A stretch of 64,000 nt of DNA, from contig CM065397.1 of NCBI GenBank assembly GCA_033060915.1, positions 23,900,501-23,964,500 on the forward strand, read 5' to 3'. The stretch is from Euryodendron excelsum. Taxonomy: Eukaryota > Streptophyta > Magnoliopsida > Ericales > Pentaphylacaceae. The stretch's first letter is position 1; each line of letters begins with the position of its first letter. A program made the translations under genes and the position numbers. This document shows, one piece after another, positions 1 through 11,705 of this stretch. Under the pieces are notes generated by a model that was given only the letters and a program-made list of their open reading frames with translations, had not been told where the DNA came from and did no database searches.

Positions 1-1350
1 TTTTACTTTCCCAAAACCTCCTTCCTAAAATTCTTTTCAAAATACGTTTTCTAAAAAACTCCTCTTTAGAATCTTCCTCCAAAATCTTCGTTTCCAAAAT
101 TGCACTTTCCAAAAAACTCTTTCCTTATAGCCTAAGTCAAGCCCTAGAACCCACAATTAGGAAACCCTAATTTTCTTTCCAAAAACGTGATTTTGAATCT
201 TGCCCCAAACCTAGATTTCCAAAAACCCCCTTTCTACATCAAAATCATAAGTTTCTAAAAAACTTATCTTCTACATCAAAACTATAGTCTTCCAAATCTA
301 GAGTTTCTAAAACTTCCTCTTCCAAATCCTTGTCAAATCAAATCTTCACTTTAGGAAATCAAATCCAATCTTCCCGTTTAGGAAACTAGATCATATCCTC
401 CATTTTTTGGAAACAAAATCAAACATTCTCTTTTAGAAACAAAATTCAATCTCTTGTTTTAAGAAATAGGAATCTTAACCCTTCCTAGTTTAAATCTTTC
501 CTAATTCAAATCCTTCCTAATCTTCTACTTTTCTAAATCTTAAGTTTCCAAAACTTGAACATAAAAATCTTCCTTAAATTTTAAAACTCAAAATCTAAAT
601 CTTTTCTAATTCAACTCTCTCCTAATTTCCTACCTTCCTAAACCATAAGTTTCCTAAAACTTTCAAATCTTTCCTTAAACATTAAGCTTTCGTATCTTTT
701 CTAATTCAACCATTTCCTAACTCTACCCCTTTTTCAAATCTTCATTCTCCAAATCTAGGTTTTTCAATCTTTCCTAAACTCAAAGCTTTCCTAATCTCAA
801 GATCTTCTAAAACTCTAAAACTTTCTAAATCTAAAACTTTTTAAACTCAAAACTTTCTTGTTTTCAATACCTTTCCTAATTCAAAATCTTCTTTAAATCT
901 TAAACTTTCTTAATTTCAAAATTTTCCTAAGTTGAAACTTTCTAAATTCAAAACTTTTCTAAGTTGAAACTTTCTAAATTCAAAACTTTCCAATTTAAAA
1001 ACTTTCTTAAAACGAAATGTTTCCTATTTCAAAACTTTCTTAATCCAACACTTTCCTAATTCGAAAACTTTCCCAATTCGAAATCTTTCCTAAAATGACA
1101 TTTTCCTAATTCAAACTTTTCCTAATTCAAAACTTTCCTAAAACGGAACTTTTCTAAAATGACACTTTCCTATTTTGAAACTTTCTTAATTCGAACATTT
1201 CCTAAATCCAATCTTTCCAAATCTTCCAAGTCCAACATTCGAGTCAATTCTTTTCGAAAATCTTTCCAAGTCAAGTCCAATCCTCCTTTTCTAAGTTTCT
1301 AAGTTTAGGTTTCCTAAAAACCAAGTCTTTCAAAACCAATCTTTTCAAAT
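1..1350 (+). repeat. Degenerate T/C-rich short tandem array inside family F LTR
   Basis: The stretch consists of loosely repeated units of about 15-20 bp of the form AACTTTCCTAA followed by AACG, TTCG or TTCA. The same array occurs in every family F copy at the same place, on the plus strand here and at 14350-15330 and 30340-31860, and on the minus strand near 40440-40990, 46800-48370, 55800-57180 and 60290-61750. Short reading frames within it are Phe/Ser/Lys-rich by-products of the repeat and are not genes. Confidence 0.8.
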
Positions 1351-2258
1351 CTTCCAATCAAAGTCCAAATTTCCTACCTTTCCAATTCCAATTCGAATTC
1401 CAACTCCAACTCTTTTCCAAGTCAACTCTTCTATTTTCAATCGGACTCTTATCCGAATTACGACTGACCAGATTCCTCCAAAAGGATACGTAGGCAACCC
1501 TCATGGGTGCGGTCACAACATTTTTCAAGTTTTTATTTCCACAAAATCTTTCCAAGTCTCCAATCTATTTTCAAATTTCTAATTCCAAATTTCTATTTCC
1601 AAATCTCTATTTTCAAATTCCAAAACCCTTTTTCCAAATTCAAACTTCTATCTCTTTCTTTTCAAATCAAATAAATTTCTTTCCAAATCTATTTTTTCAA
1701 TTCTCTCTCTTGCATTTGCATATCATGCATCATGTCTTTTAAATATTCATTTTTTCTAAAGTGGATAGGATTGGTCATTAGTTAGTTTAAGACTCTTATA
1801 GGTGAATCTAGGGTAAATAAACATGTAGGTACCGCAAGGGCGGGGTAGGGTGATGGCATAGTGCGTCTTCCCTACACGTAACTAACCTCCGAACCTAGAT
1901 CACTGTTTTTGAAAGACCAAAACGGAGTTATTTTCAAAAAAAGGGCTAAATGTTTTTCAAAGGTTTCCAAACAACCTGTTTTCCTAAAAACCTTCTCTTG
2001 AGGAGATATTTTCAAAATCGTTTTCCAAAACCCTAAGTGTGGTCTTCGGATTATGCTTAGTTTTTAGATGACCTAACTCACCTTAATCAAGTTAGGTGGC
2101 GACTCCAAATCTTTTTTAAAAACCTTTTATTTAAATCTATTTTTCAATTCAAATATAATCGCACTTATTCTTCTAGGAGGGTGAGTTCTAACGAGAGAGT
2201 ACAGTGTTTTTCCCGCCTGTGTGTGTATTCCTCGAGTGCCAAAAATCTGAGCGCGACA
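1..2258 (+). mobile_element. Family F LTR, 3' part (truncated by window edge)
   Basis: This is the distal part of a long non-coding LTR whose end, GCGCGACA at 2251-2258, matches the ends of the copies at 16014 and 32710. It carries the family F landmarks in order: the T/C-rich degenerate array (1-1350), a conserved block reading GGATACGTAGGCAACCCTCA near 1483, a block around 1830-1900 with GTAGGGTGATGG, and a terminal block around 2085-2110 with GGTGGCGACTCC. GCAGG at 2259-2263 would be the target duplication, but the other side lies outside the window. It sits just 5' of the gag remnant of element G1, so it probably inserted into that element's leader. No coding potential is evident. Confidence 0.85.
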
Positions 2259-2476
2259 GCAGGCAACCGATGCATGTCTTGCCAACACCAGTGGATCTTA
2301 TACCACATGTGCCCATAATTTTTCTCTCTGACCCAGTGATACCTGACCTAGTCCTACGTATAGGAGATTCAATAGCACGAGCGTTATGGAAATTTTATAT
2401 GAGATCGTAATTGCGTTTTCAAGTATATATGATATATAATTATTTAAAATTGTATTAGACACCATCTTTTATTTGG

Positions 2477-3520
2477 ATGGCAAATACACGTAGAAGAAGG
2501 CTAAGGGCAGAAGCACAACCATTGGATGCAATGGCTTAGATGCTTGAGGCCGTGTAATAAATGAATAACACACTACAACAATTAGTACAACAAGCACAAC
2601 TTGCACCTCCTGTAGCACTTATACCGCTTGGAGCACCAGCAACTAGTGATCCAGGGTAGCCAGAAATATGATTAGCACCTGAGGTACCCCAACAACAAAA
2701 TCAAAATCTTATCCCACCACCAGAAGGAGTAGCACTAAGAATGGTGATCGATGATGAGCAAAAGTTTCACTTACTAAGGAATTTTCAAAAACCAAAATTT
2801 TGAGGTGAACCTAATCTGACACACGCTGAGGAGTGAATATGCCAAATACAAAAAATCCAAGATATTGTCAAAACACCACTAGAATTTTAAATAGAATTTG
2901 TAGCATACTCACTGAGAGGCAAGGCCGATCATCGGTAGGCATCAGGTAAAGCTAGTAGAGATGTGACCAAAATGAGATGGGAAGAGTTCAAGAATCTCTT
3001 CAACCAATATTATTTCAGAGATTTCGTAAAGGACTCCAAAATGGAGGAGTGCATCCAGTTACAGCAACAATACTTGATAATAGCTCAGTAGACCTCCAAG
3101 TTCATTAAACTTTCCTGTTTCGCATTTGACATTATGGTTACAGAATAAAGGAAACCACGAAGGTTCCAGAAGGGTTTACAATTAGCTATTAGAGACCGAG
3201 TAGCAGCCTTCATATAATAGAACTTTTCAGAGTTGGTCAACCGAGCCATGCGAGTAAAGCAAGGGTTAGAAGATCAATAAAGCATAACCATAAAAAGAGA
3301 TTCCAAAAGAGAAGGATCATGGAGAGAAAGCAAAGGAGGAAACAATAGCAGTAATAATGGCAACCAAGGAGGATGCCAGAATATTTATCAACCCTATCCT
3401 TCACCAACAAAAACTACACCTCAAAACCAATTAGGAAACCATACCAAGGGATGTTTTAACTGCTGACGCATTGGGCACATCAAACGAGATTGTCCTTTAG
3501 ACACTAAAGTCCCAAAATGG
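2477..3520 (+). pseudogene. G1 gag remnant
   Basis: Gag is the structural polyprotein that packages element RNA. A start codon at 2477 opens MANTRRRR..., and the gag core can be followed through stops around 2760-3260 (GKADH, WEEFKNLFNQYYF). A CCHC zinc knuckle lies at 3452-3493 as C-F-N-C, stop, R-I-G-H, I-K-R-D-C; spacing is canonical but a TGA sits inside it. More than ten in-frame stops occur, so no Gag product can be made. From 3520 to 3800 the frame continues as a low-complexity Gln/Asn/Thr-rich linker before protease. Confidence 0.8.
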
Positions 3521-3803
3521 AAATCAAATCGAAAACCAACCTATTCATACCCAACCGTTTCGAAGTTTTCCAGTTGTACCAACAACAACATTAGCATATG
3601 CGACCATTGCCACCACCAACCTAAAATTAACCAAGGTCGTAGCCGCCACTGCAGAACCAACCCAAAGCAGCATCACTTATACAAGGGCGAAAAAACTAGA
3701 ACAACAACAGAGGAGCCCTATGGGTGTTTGCTTTACCTACCAATCGGAATGGCAAAGACCCTTCGAGCGTAGTGATTGAAGGTACCCTACTGGTCTACAA
3801 CTC

Positions 3804-4322
3804 TTGGGGGCTATAGTAGTTTTTAATTATCGAGCTACACATTCTTTTATATTGGTTAGATTCATGCATAGTTTGGAATTACAACCTAAACTAATGAAAT
3901 CAACTATGCACATCAATACACCTATGAGCAAAAGAGTAGGCACCACCCAGATTTATAGATCTTGTTCAATTAGGATCTCAAATTTGAAATTCAAGGCAAA
4001 TTTAGTGGTGTTAGATATGCAAAGATTTGATATTATCCTTGGAATGGATTTGTTATCCACACATCAAGTAATGATTGATTGTCATAGTAAGAAGGTGACC
4101 ATGATATATCCCAGTGGGATAATAACTAAATTTATAGGATCAATCTTACCACTTAAGCTGCAAGACCATAGAACCCAACAACTAGGATATGAAAGCCACT
4201 TATGTTTCCTAAGTTACGTCGAGGTTAAAGAAGAGGCAACCAAAATGTCGATTCCTACTCCCGTTATCGATGAATTCCCTGAGGTATTTCCCGAAGAATT
4301 GCTAGGATTACCACAAGATTGA
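3804..4322 (+). pseudogene. G1 aspartic protease domain
   Basis: The 172-codon open stretch matches the retroviral-type protease of plant chromoviruses. The active-site region reads VFNYRATHSF where this family usually has Asp-Ser/Thr-Gly before ATHSF, so the catalytic Asp (now Asn) and the Gly are both lost. The later conserved segment ILGMDLL is present at about residues 75-81, and the open frame ends in the linker that precedes RT (FPEVFPEEL). A stop at 4321 separates it from RT. It cannot be an active enzyme even though the frame is open. Confidence 0.8.
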
Positions 4323-5750
4323 TAGATTGAGTTTGTGATCGAATTATAACCAGGCACAAACCTAATATCAATTGCCCCATACTGTATGGCACCTATAGAG
4401 CTGAAGGAGTTAAAGACTCAATTGAAAGACCTTCAAACAAAAGGGTTCGTTGTCCGAGTATGTCGCCATGCCGAGCGCCAGTATTATTTGTACAGAAAAA
4501 GGATGGGACATTACGACTTTGTATTGACTACCAATAGTTGAAAAAAGTCACTATCAAGAACAAATATCCACTATCGAGGATCGATGATCTGTTCAACTAA
4601 CTTAAAGGAGCAACTTACTTCTCGAAGATCGACCTTTGGTCAGGATTCCACCAGTTCAAGATCAAGGAGGAGGACGTACCTGAGATAGCATTTCGAACAC
4701 GATACGGGCACAACGAGTTTCTTGTCATGCCTTTCGGACTAACCAAAGCACCAGCAGCATTCATGGATCTCAGGAACATAGTTTTTGAGCATAATTAGAT
4801 AAGTTTGTGATAGTCTTCATCAATGACATCTTAATCTACTCAAAGATGGAGGAAGAGCACTAACAACATTTGTGAACTGTGTTACAACTTCTCAATGAGC
4901 ATTAATTGTACACCAAGTGGAGCAAATATGACTTTTGGACACGTGAGGTTAAGTTTCTAGGACACGTTGTTTCAAATGATGGGATAGCTGTAGATCCATC
5001 TAAAATTGAGTCAATGTCAAACTAGGAGTGACCGAAGACCGTGATGGAGATTCGAAGTTTCCTTAGGTTAGTAGAATACTATAAACAGTTTGTTGAAGGA
5101 TTTTTTTAAATGGTAGCAACGATGACTCAACTGACTTGGAAGGGCATTAAGTTTGAGTGGACCGACAACATTTCAAAAACTGAAGCGAAAGTTAACCACA
5201 GCACCAGTCCTTATTGTACATATGAGCGGCAGGTTATACGTAGTTTACATTAACGCGTCTCGTAAGGGATTAGGAGGCGTGCTATTGCAGGACAAATGGG
5301 TAATCACATATGGATCACGAAAGTTAAAGAGACACATGGTGAATTACTCAACACATGACTTAGAGTTGGTAGTAGTCATCTTTGCCTTGAAGATATGACA
5401 ATATTACTCATAAGGGATTAGGATGCGTGCTAATACAAGACGGATGGGTAATCACATATGGATCACAATAGTCGAAGAGGCATGTGGTGAATTACCCAAC
5501 ATATGACTTAGAGTTGGCATCAATCATCTTTGCCCTGAAGATATGGAAATGCTGCTTATATGGCGAGAAGTTTGAGATTTTCACTAAGCACAAAAGCCTA
5601 GAATATATCATGACTCAGAAAGACTTGAATCTGTGGCAACAGTGATGGGTTGAATACTTGGAAGACTAAGACTTTACCTTACAATATCATCCAAGGAAAG
5701 CCAATGTAGCTGTAGATGCATTAAACAAATAGAACCATGCTAACTTGAGT
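4323..5750 (+). pseudogene. G1 reverse transcriptase and RNase H remnant
   Basis: RT copies element RNA to DNA; RNase H degrades the RNA strand. Recognisable RT segments are [20 protein letters not shown] and [12 protein letters not shown] in order, with frameshifts near 4450 and 4790. The catalytic FIDD-type motif reads FINDILIYS at about 4817, so one catalytic Asp is Asn. The RNase H part begins near 5150 and includes a tandem duplication. Stops such as those in the DYQ-stop-LKK and FN-stop-LKGA stretches fit C-to-T decay of Gln codons. Confidence 0.8.
5261..5556 (+). repeat. 148-bp tandem duplication within G1 RNase H
   Basis: Positions 5261-5408 and 5409-5556 are two diverged copies of one RNase H segment. 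Both encode KGLG-V-L-QD-WVITYGS and then VNY-T-DLEL. The shift of 148 bp is not a multiple of three, so the duplication itself breaks the frame. The junction falls just after ATTACTC, where the second copy picks up. The copies differ by numerous substitutions, so the duplication is old. Confidence 0.75.
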
Positions 5751-5779
5751 TGTCTTGTCCTAGGTCCGTGGAAAATGAA

Positions 5780-7000
5780 AGAAACTTAAAGGATTTTGAC
5801 TAAAGGATAAGCACGCGAGATTCACAAATCTACCTGTACAACATCACCACTCAACCTACGCTGGCACGATGAGTAATTGAAGCACAAATGGAGGACCTGA
5901 AAGTACTAGCTGTCCAAGCAAAATTCAAACGAGGGGATTGAGAGGTAGGATATGTTATTCATTCTGAAGATAGCTTGCGAAATAAGGATAGGGTATTAGT
6001 AGCAAACCAAGTTGCACTACGAGAGGAGATTTTAGTCGAAGCAAATCGAATGAAATTCACCATTCATCTAGGAAGCCTTAAGATCTACCATGATTTAAAA
6101 TGCCTATACTACTAAAAAGGAATGAAGAATAACGTCACAAACTTCATAGCAAGATGTTTAACATGCAATCAAATGAAAGCAGATTAAGATGTGCTCGGAG
6201 GACTTCAACAGCCGTTATCGATCGCTAAATGGAAGTAGGACTGCATCATCATGGACTTTGTGTCGAGATTGCCAAAGACCTAAAACAATTATGATTGTAT
6301 TTGGGTTATAATGGATTGACTTACCAAGTCTGCTCATTTTCTACAAACTAGAAAGACTAACTCATTGAATACATTAACTATACATCAAGGAAATCGTTCA
6401 ATTACATAGAGTACCCACATCGATCATGTCTGATAGAGATTCTCGCTTCTTATCTAAATTTAGGAAAAGTCTTCAATAAGCCTTTAGGATATAACTGAAG
6501 ATGAGTACGATATACCACCCGTAAACCGATAGGTAATCCAAACTAACAATTCAATCATTGAAAAATATGTTAACAGCATTCTAGATTTTTGCGAAAATTG
6601 GAGTGAGCATTTACCTTTATCAATCAAGCACAGGAATGGTACCATACGAAGCATTATATAGAAGACCCTATAGATCTCCAAATTATTGGCTCGAGAAGGG
6701 AGAATGACAACTCTATTGGCCAGATCTTGTACAAGAAACAATCGAGAAGGTTCAAATCATTAGAGATCAATTGCGCACTGCACAAAGTCGACAAAAGAGC
6801 TATGCGAATCAACGAAGGCAACCGTTAGAGTTCACAGAAAGAGATCGGGTATTTCTCAAAGTCATGCCCAGGAAAATATCAATTCGATTCAGGAAGAAGG
6901 AAAAGTTAGCATCAAGATATGTGGGACCATTCGAGAGAGTAAAATGTATACAAAAAGTGGCTTGTCAACTTGATTTGCTACCATATGTCACTTAGGCACA
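5780..7000 (+). pseudogene. G1 integrase remnant
   Basis: Integrase inserts the cDNA into the genome. The region is heavily interrupted but the order can be followed: a degraded zinc-binding N-terminal part (to about 6190), a catalytic core with the SDRDSRF segment near 6426-6450 (second catalytic Asp), MVPYEALYRRPYRSP near 6636-6680, and the C-terminal domain with KEKLASRYVGPFE near 6900-6940. At least 15 stops are present before 6760; from 6771 to 6995 the frame is open. It reads on into the chromodomain segment by a frame change near 6990. Confidence 0.75.
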
Positions 7001-7017
7001 CAATGTTTTTCATGTGT

Positions 7018-7257
7018 CAAATGTTGCGTCGATACATATCGGGCCCCACATACGTAATTAAATGGCTAGATATTCGAGTTGAGGAGGATATTACCTATGA
7101 AGAAAGGCCTATGCAAATCTTGGACACTAGGGAACAAGTGTTGAGGAACAAAGTGATACCCTTAGTGAAAATGTTATGGCAACACCATGGAATAGAAGAA
7201 GTAACTTGGGAAACAAAAGCTAATATGAGATTCAAATACCCTAAACTATTCATCTAG
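7018..7257 (+). pseudogene. G1 integrase C-terminal chromodomain
   Basis: The last part of Pol is open to a stop at 7255-7257. The segments EEDITYEERPMQIL and then PLVKMLWQHHGIEEVTWE match the chromodomain-bearing tail of plant chromoviruses, including the Trp-His-Glu/Thr-Trp-Glu block typical of that domain. In this family the chromodomain is thought to tether integration to heterochromatin. This is the best-preserved part of G1 and the main reason for calling it a chromovirus. Confidence 0.8.
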
Positions 7258-7280
7258 GTCAAGTTTCGAGGATGAAACTT

Positions 7281-7298
7281 ATTGTTATGGGGTTAGAT
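7281..7298 (+). other. G1 polypurine tract
   Basis: The sequence TTCGAGGATGAAACTTATTG, then a G-rich stretch ending at 7298, immediately precedes the LTR start TGTAACAACC. The position and the gypsy-typical GAGGATGAAACTT context support a plus-strand priming site, though the tract is short and pyrimidine-interrupted. Confidence 0.55.
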
Positions 7299-10019
7299 TG
7301 TAACAACCCCAAAATCCATGTCCCAAATGTAGATTGGGCCTGTAAAACCTCAATTTTTCTAGAATAAATACAATTTTGTCATAAATCTTTGTATCAAGTT
7401 TAAACTTTTTTATTATACAGTTATTTTAGTGCATTTGAAATTATATATGATTGCGCTGATATGTGAGATTTATAATTTCTAGGTTAGTGTAATTAGAATT
7501 GTGTGGTTAAAAATATTTATTAGGGTATAATCATCGACACCATAGGATAATATACTAATATATATATATATACAGGGTTAGAGAAAGGAACCCTGGAAAA
7601 AAATAAAATAGAAGAAAGAGAGGAAGAGGCTACCGCTTAGAGAAAAGAAAGAGAGAGAAAGAGACCGAAGAGGCTTAAGAGTAGATTTAAAGCTGGGTTT
7701 GGTGAACAGGTTGAATAGATTTAAAGCTGTGTGGTGGGTTTATATATGAATATGTGATTGAGTGTATATATGTTTTAATTTAGAAGAATGGTATATGTTT
7801 GTTATGTGGGTGTGTAAGTAAACTAGTGGCAGGCACCTTTGGCATGCAGTGCTAGTCGAATGGGGAAGAGGGTAACACTAAATCTTTGGGTTAAGTCAGC
7901 TATAGGATTTTAGGGCCTTTTTGGCTATGAAAATAAATGAATTTAAGTCAAACATGTATATGAAACTGTGTGTGTTATCATGCTTGGATTCAGTAACAAG
8001 ATTATGCTTGGGAATTGAAGTTTGGGTCTATGTTATGTGAACTAGTTCGGTCATGGGATTTCAACGTATATATACATATATGTTAAATTTTTGTGTGTTA
8101 TGCATATGCAGTATAGATAATTATGCATATGCATATGCATATGTTGTGTGGGAGTGTGTGTGCTGGATGAGAGTGTTATGGAAATTTATTTGAGTGGAGG
8201 AAGAGTACAAGAAAGAATGAGAATAAGAGAATAAATAAATAAAACAGAAAACGAAGAGCAGGATGGTGGTTGATGGAAACTATGATTAGCTAATTGGTTT
8301 GTTAATGGTAGTGGTGACCTTTTGGCTGTGAAAGAAATTGGCCAGTTTTGGCCATGAAAAAGATAATTATAATAATAAAGAAAGGGAAATAAAGGAGAAA
8401 GAAATAGAAGAAAGAAAGAAAAGAGAAAAAAGAAAGAAGAAAAGAAGTAGAGAGCATTGGATCATATCTAGAGAGCGAAAAACCAAGTTTAGAGAGAGAA
8501 ACCCATTGGTTCAATAGAAGAGTAGAAGATGAAATTAAATGTGATCCCGTGTGGACAAGTTCTCAGTAACTATAGTGCACTCTCGCCTAGTTGGACCTTC
8601 CCGGATAGGTCTTGAATTGATCAAAACACCGTGCCCTAGGTTTTTTGTTGTGTTAAATCCATTTTTATGTTAGTTTGATCAAATTCTGATCACAAGATTG
8701 TGATTTATAATGATAGCAAACGAATGGTTAAAATAGTAGTTTTGCTGGTTTGATAGTCAAACCTGATTGGATTGCTATGAAATTTCAATATGTTGACATT
8801 AATAATAAATGTTAATGATCCAACAGATTGGAACTAATAGAACGAGGTTCTGTTTTATTTGTGTGAAATGGTATTGTTTGGTATTTTAGATACTTGTGTT
8901 GTATTAGAAATTTATATAGTGAGATTGGTTGATGCCTGTTATTTCAGTGGGTCTGATGATTGATTCCATTATCTCATTTTAACTAAAGTATTGTTACTTA
9001 TGACTAAAATGCCATATAATGCATGATGATTGTTATTTGTGAGATACATGTGATTCCAATGACAGTCTTATCCTTAGATACATTGATTTGTTGGATTATG
9101 ATTATTTTGAGCCATGCATTACATTGAGTCACATAATTCATGATGAGATAGTGGGAATACACATTTGAGATATCAAAAGAGAATTATGTGATATTACGAT
9201 ATATGGAAAAGATGGATCATAATGATAAGATTTCGGAATATAGATAATCATAATATAATAAGCATGGGGATGTAAACAAGTAGGGATTGTTCCTCCCTCA
9301 GGTAAAAATCTAGAATTATCTTGGCCAAGGGTTTATGCATCCGTAGAGGTGTGTCGGTCCACGCGTACTGTGAATGAAAGTTTTGAGAACATGTCAATGG
9401 ATGGCACTATGGATGGAAACTCCGAAAGCCATTATTTCTCCTAAACTAATAAATGATGATGAGTAACAGAATGTGAAAATTGGATAAGATGATCAAATAT
9501 TGAGATATATGTGGCATTGAACAAAATAAATATGGTTAGGAAGTTAAATAAAGGAATAAGAAGAGTATGATTGCATTAAACTGAAAGTCAATTTATCATA
9601 TGCACAACGGTCTACTATTGTTATCATGCCTATATTCTGCTTTATATGTAACATGTAGCATTTAGATGTTCCAGACTCCTGGGCGCAAGCTCACACCCCA
9701 CCAGATCTTACATATATAGGGTTGAACACGAAGAAGATGTTTTGGACTACCTGGATGTTAGTTAGATATTTTGCTTCTATTGTATATTCTATTAGCATTA
9801 GGAACAATCCTATTGTGAATATTATATCCCGATTGTAATTGGAATTTTGGGATTCAGATTATTGTCAGTTGAGTGACATATAGTTGCTTTGTTGTACATA
9901 TGGACTACTTTAAATTGGACATTATTATTACTTTGAGAACAAATTGAAAGGTTTGTTGTGTTATTCTTAAAGTTACTTTATTTTCATTATAAATCACCCC
10001 CAGATTTTGGGGCGTGACA
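7299..10019 (+). mobile_element. G1 3' LTR (2.7 kb)
   Basis: The LTR begins TGTAACAACCCCAAAATC and ends GATTTTGGGGCGTGACA, which are near-perfect inverted ends (CCCCAAAAT against ATTTTGGGG). Its length of 2721 bp is within the range of plant chromoviruses. A TA-rich stretch at 7555-7573 followed by GGGTTAGAG is a candidate TATA region. It also contains a short TATGCA array around 8100-8143 and a purine-rich tract at 8350-8520. No reading frame of note lies inside. AAGCC at 10020-10024 would be one side of the target duplication. Confidence 0.8.
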
Positions 10020-10817
10020 AAGCCAAACCATGGTACCATAATAGAATTTCTCTGTTCAAAGTCCTAATGGTAAAATTTCTCTGTTCGAAGTTCTTTGCTA
10101 TAAAATTTGTCTATGCAAATGCTAACAATAAAATTTTTATGTTCAAGTATTAACAACTTAATTTCTTTATTTGAGTGTTAATTGCAAAATCTCTTTGTCC
10201 AAGCTAAAATTTCTCTGTCTGAGCTTTCACATTAGAATTTCTCTATAATTTCCTATAACATTAGAATGAACTTCAAATTTGCTGAGTAACATAAATTATG
10301 GGTGTAATATAAGTAGAAGATAAGAATTTAAGTAGTGATTACATGCTTATAGATTTGCATTAGTATTAGATAATTTGAGTTATGAAGCAGTTAGATTAGT
10401 CAAGGGATAACTAAACGAAGTAACCAATTCTTGTACTATTTGGTAAGGTGTCAAAGCCTCATTGGTTGGAGACTAACTAAACTAGAAAACTAACTAAAAA
10501 TCTAACTAAGTTAGCCATACAGTTGGAATGTAATGAGAGGCTAAACTAGTAAAAAGGACAAAAGATCCAAAATATGTATCTTTATATCTAATATAAAATT
10601 ATAGAGAAATTACTTGATTAGCTAATTTTCGTATCTGGAATAAGTTAAATATATATTGAATTAAGAAAAGACCAAAAAAACCCTTGAGTAGTCTTCTAGA
10701 AGTGCAAGAATAAATCTTGGCTTGAAACTTGGCAAACTCTAAACCCTTGATAAAGTATAAGTCTACATGAGGGAAGACATATAAATTGCATATTTCCTTA
10801 AATCAAGGGAGTTAGTG

Positions 10818-10853
<36 letters not shown>

Positions 10854-11705
10854 TGTGTGTGTGTGTGTGTGTGTGTGTATGTATTAAGGGACTTACATTA
10901 TATGTAATGTGGTCTTTAAAATCTGTTGGGATAACAGAGAAAGAGGAGAGGAAAAAGAGGGGGAGAGAGAGAAAGAGAGAGTGAAGAAGAAGAAGGCCCT
11001 TTTGCATCCAAGCTTAAGGACTTTGAAGGTAACTATCCCTTATCACTTCTAAGTTATTTTTATGTGCATTTCATGGGAATTAGAGGGCTGAAAGTGGGGT
11101 AGAACAAGATTGACCCAAGCTCCATTAATGAAGGAGGGTTTGGGGGAGATTTTTCTCCCAATCATGGCAAGGTGTGAGACCAATCTAAAAATGTTCTAGA
11201 CTAAAAAAAATATGTGTAGAAACCAAGTTTGAAGGTCCGAGGTGGTCTAAGTAAAAAGTTATAGCAGAATTATCCTTTTTAACTTGCTGGTAAAAATGCA
11301 TCAAGTAGCCGAATTTATCACTTTTTCGGCCAAGACCAATCTATGGAGTATGGGAAGAAGCTATGGGAACTGGGGGATGGTCGGGGATGACTAGAACACT
11401 CCAAAAAGTTGAGTTGTAGGTTGTAGTACAAAACCGATGGTGAATATTCCACTTCACCAAACGTTTTTTATGGTAACCGGTGATGGCAGCCGGTGAGGCT
11501 GGAGCCAAATGAAGGATCTTTGAGTCTAGTTTCCAATGTTGCTGACCTTGTATCATTTGGAGTTAAAATGAGTTAATTATGGCCCTTGGAAGGTGGCTAG
11601 GTAGCGCGGGCAGCGAGTATAAGTCCATTGGAAAAGAAAGGCGGGGACCACTAACCCCACTTTTGAAGATGGCGCATGGTTGCGTGTGGGCCACCATCTG
11701 GACCC
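10020..11705. other. Non-coding flank with degenerate repeats
   Basis: No gene is visible. From 10040 to 10260 a motif like AAAATTTCTCTGTTCAA recurs about eight times at roughly 30-40 bp spacing with heavy decay. The rest is ordinary AT-rich sequence with a compound microsatellite at 10819-10879. The 3' end is the pre-insertion flank of the family F LTR at 11706; the same flank resumes at 16015. Confidence 0.6.
10819..10879. repeat. Compound (TA)n(GA)n(GT)n microsatellite
   Basis: Three dinucleotide runs abut: TA to about 10833, GA to about 10852, and GT to 10879. The peptide with repeated His-Thr and Leu-Ser read from the other strand is an artefact of these runs. Confidence 0.95.

Larger units (their letters stand above)
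2259..10019 (+). mobile_element. G1: decayed chromodomain Ty3/gypsy element with 3' LTR
   Basis: This is the body and 3' LTR of a Ty3/gypsy retrotransposon in the order gag, protease, RT, RNase H, integrase, chromodomain, polypurine tract, LTR. The order and the C-terminal chromodomain place it among plant chromoviruses, most like the Tekay/Del group; that lineage is my inference from motifs. The 5' LTR and PBS are not in the window and may lie upstream of the family F LTR at 1-2258. Every domain carries stop codons or frameshifts, so the copy is not autonomous. The 218 bp at 2259-2476 before gag show nothing recognisable. Confidence 0.85.
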
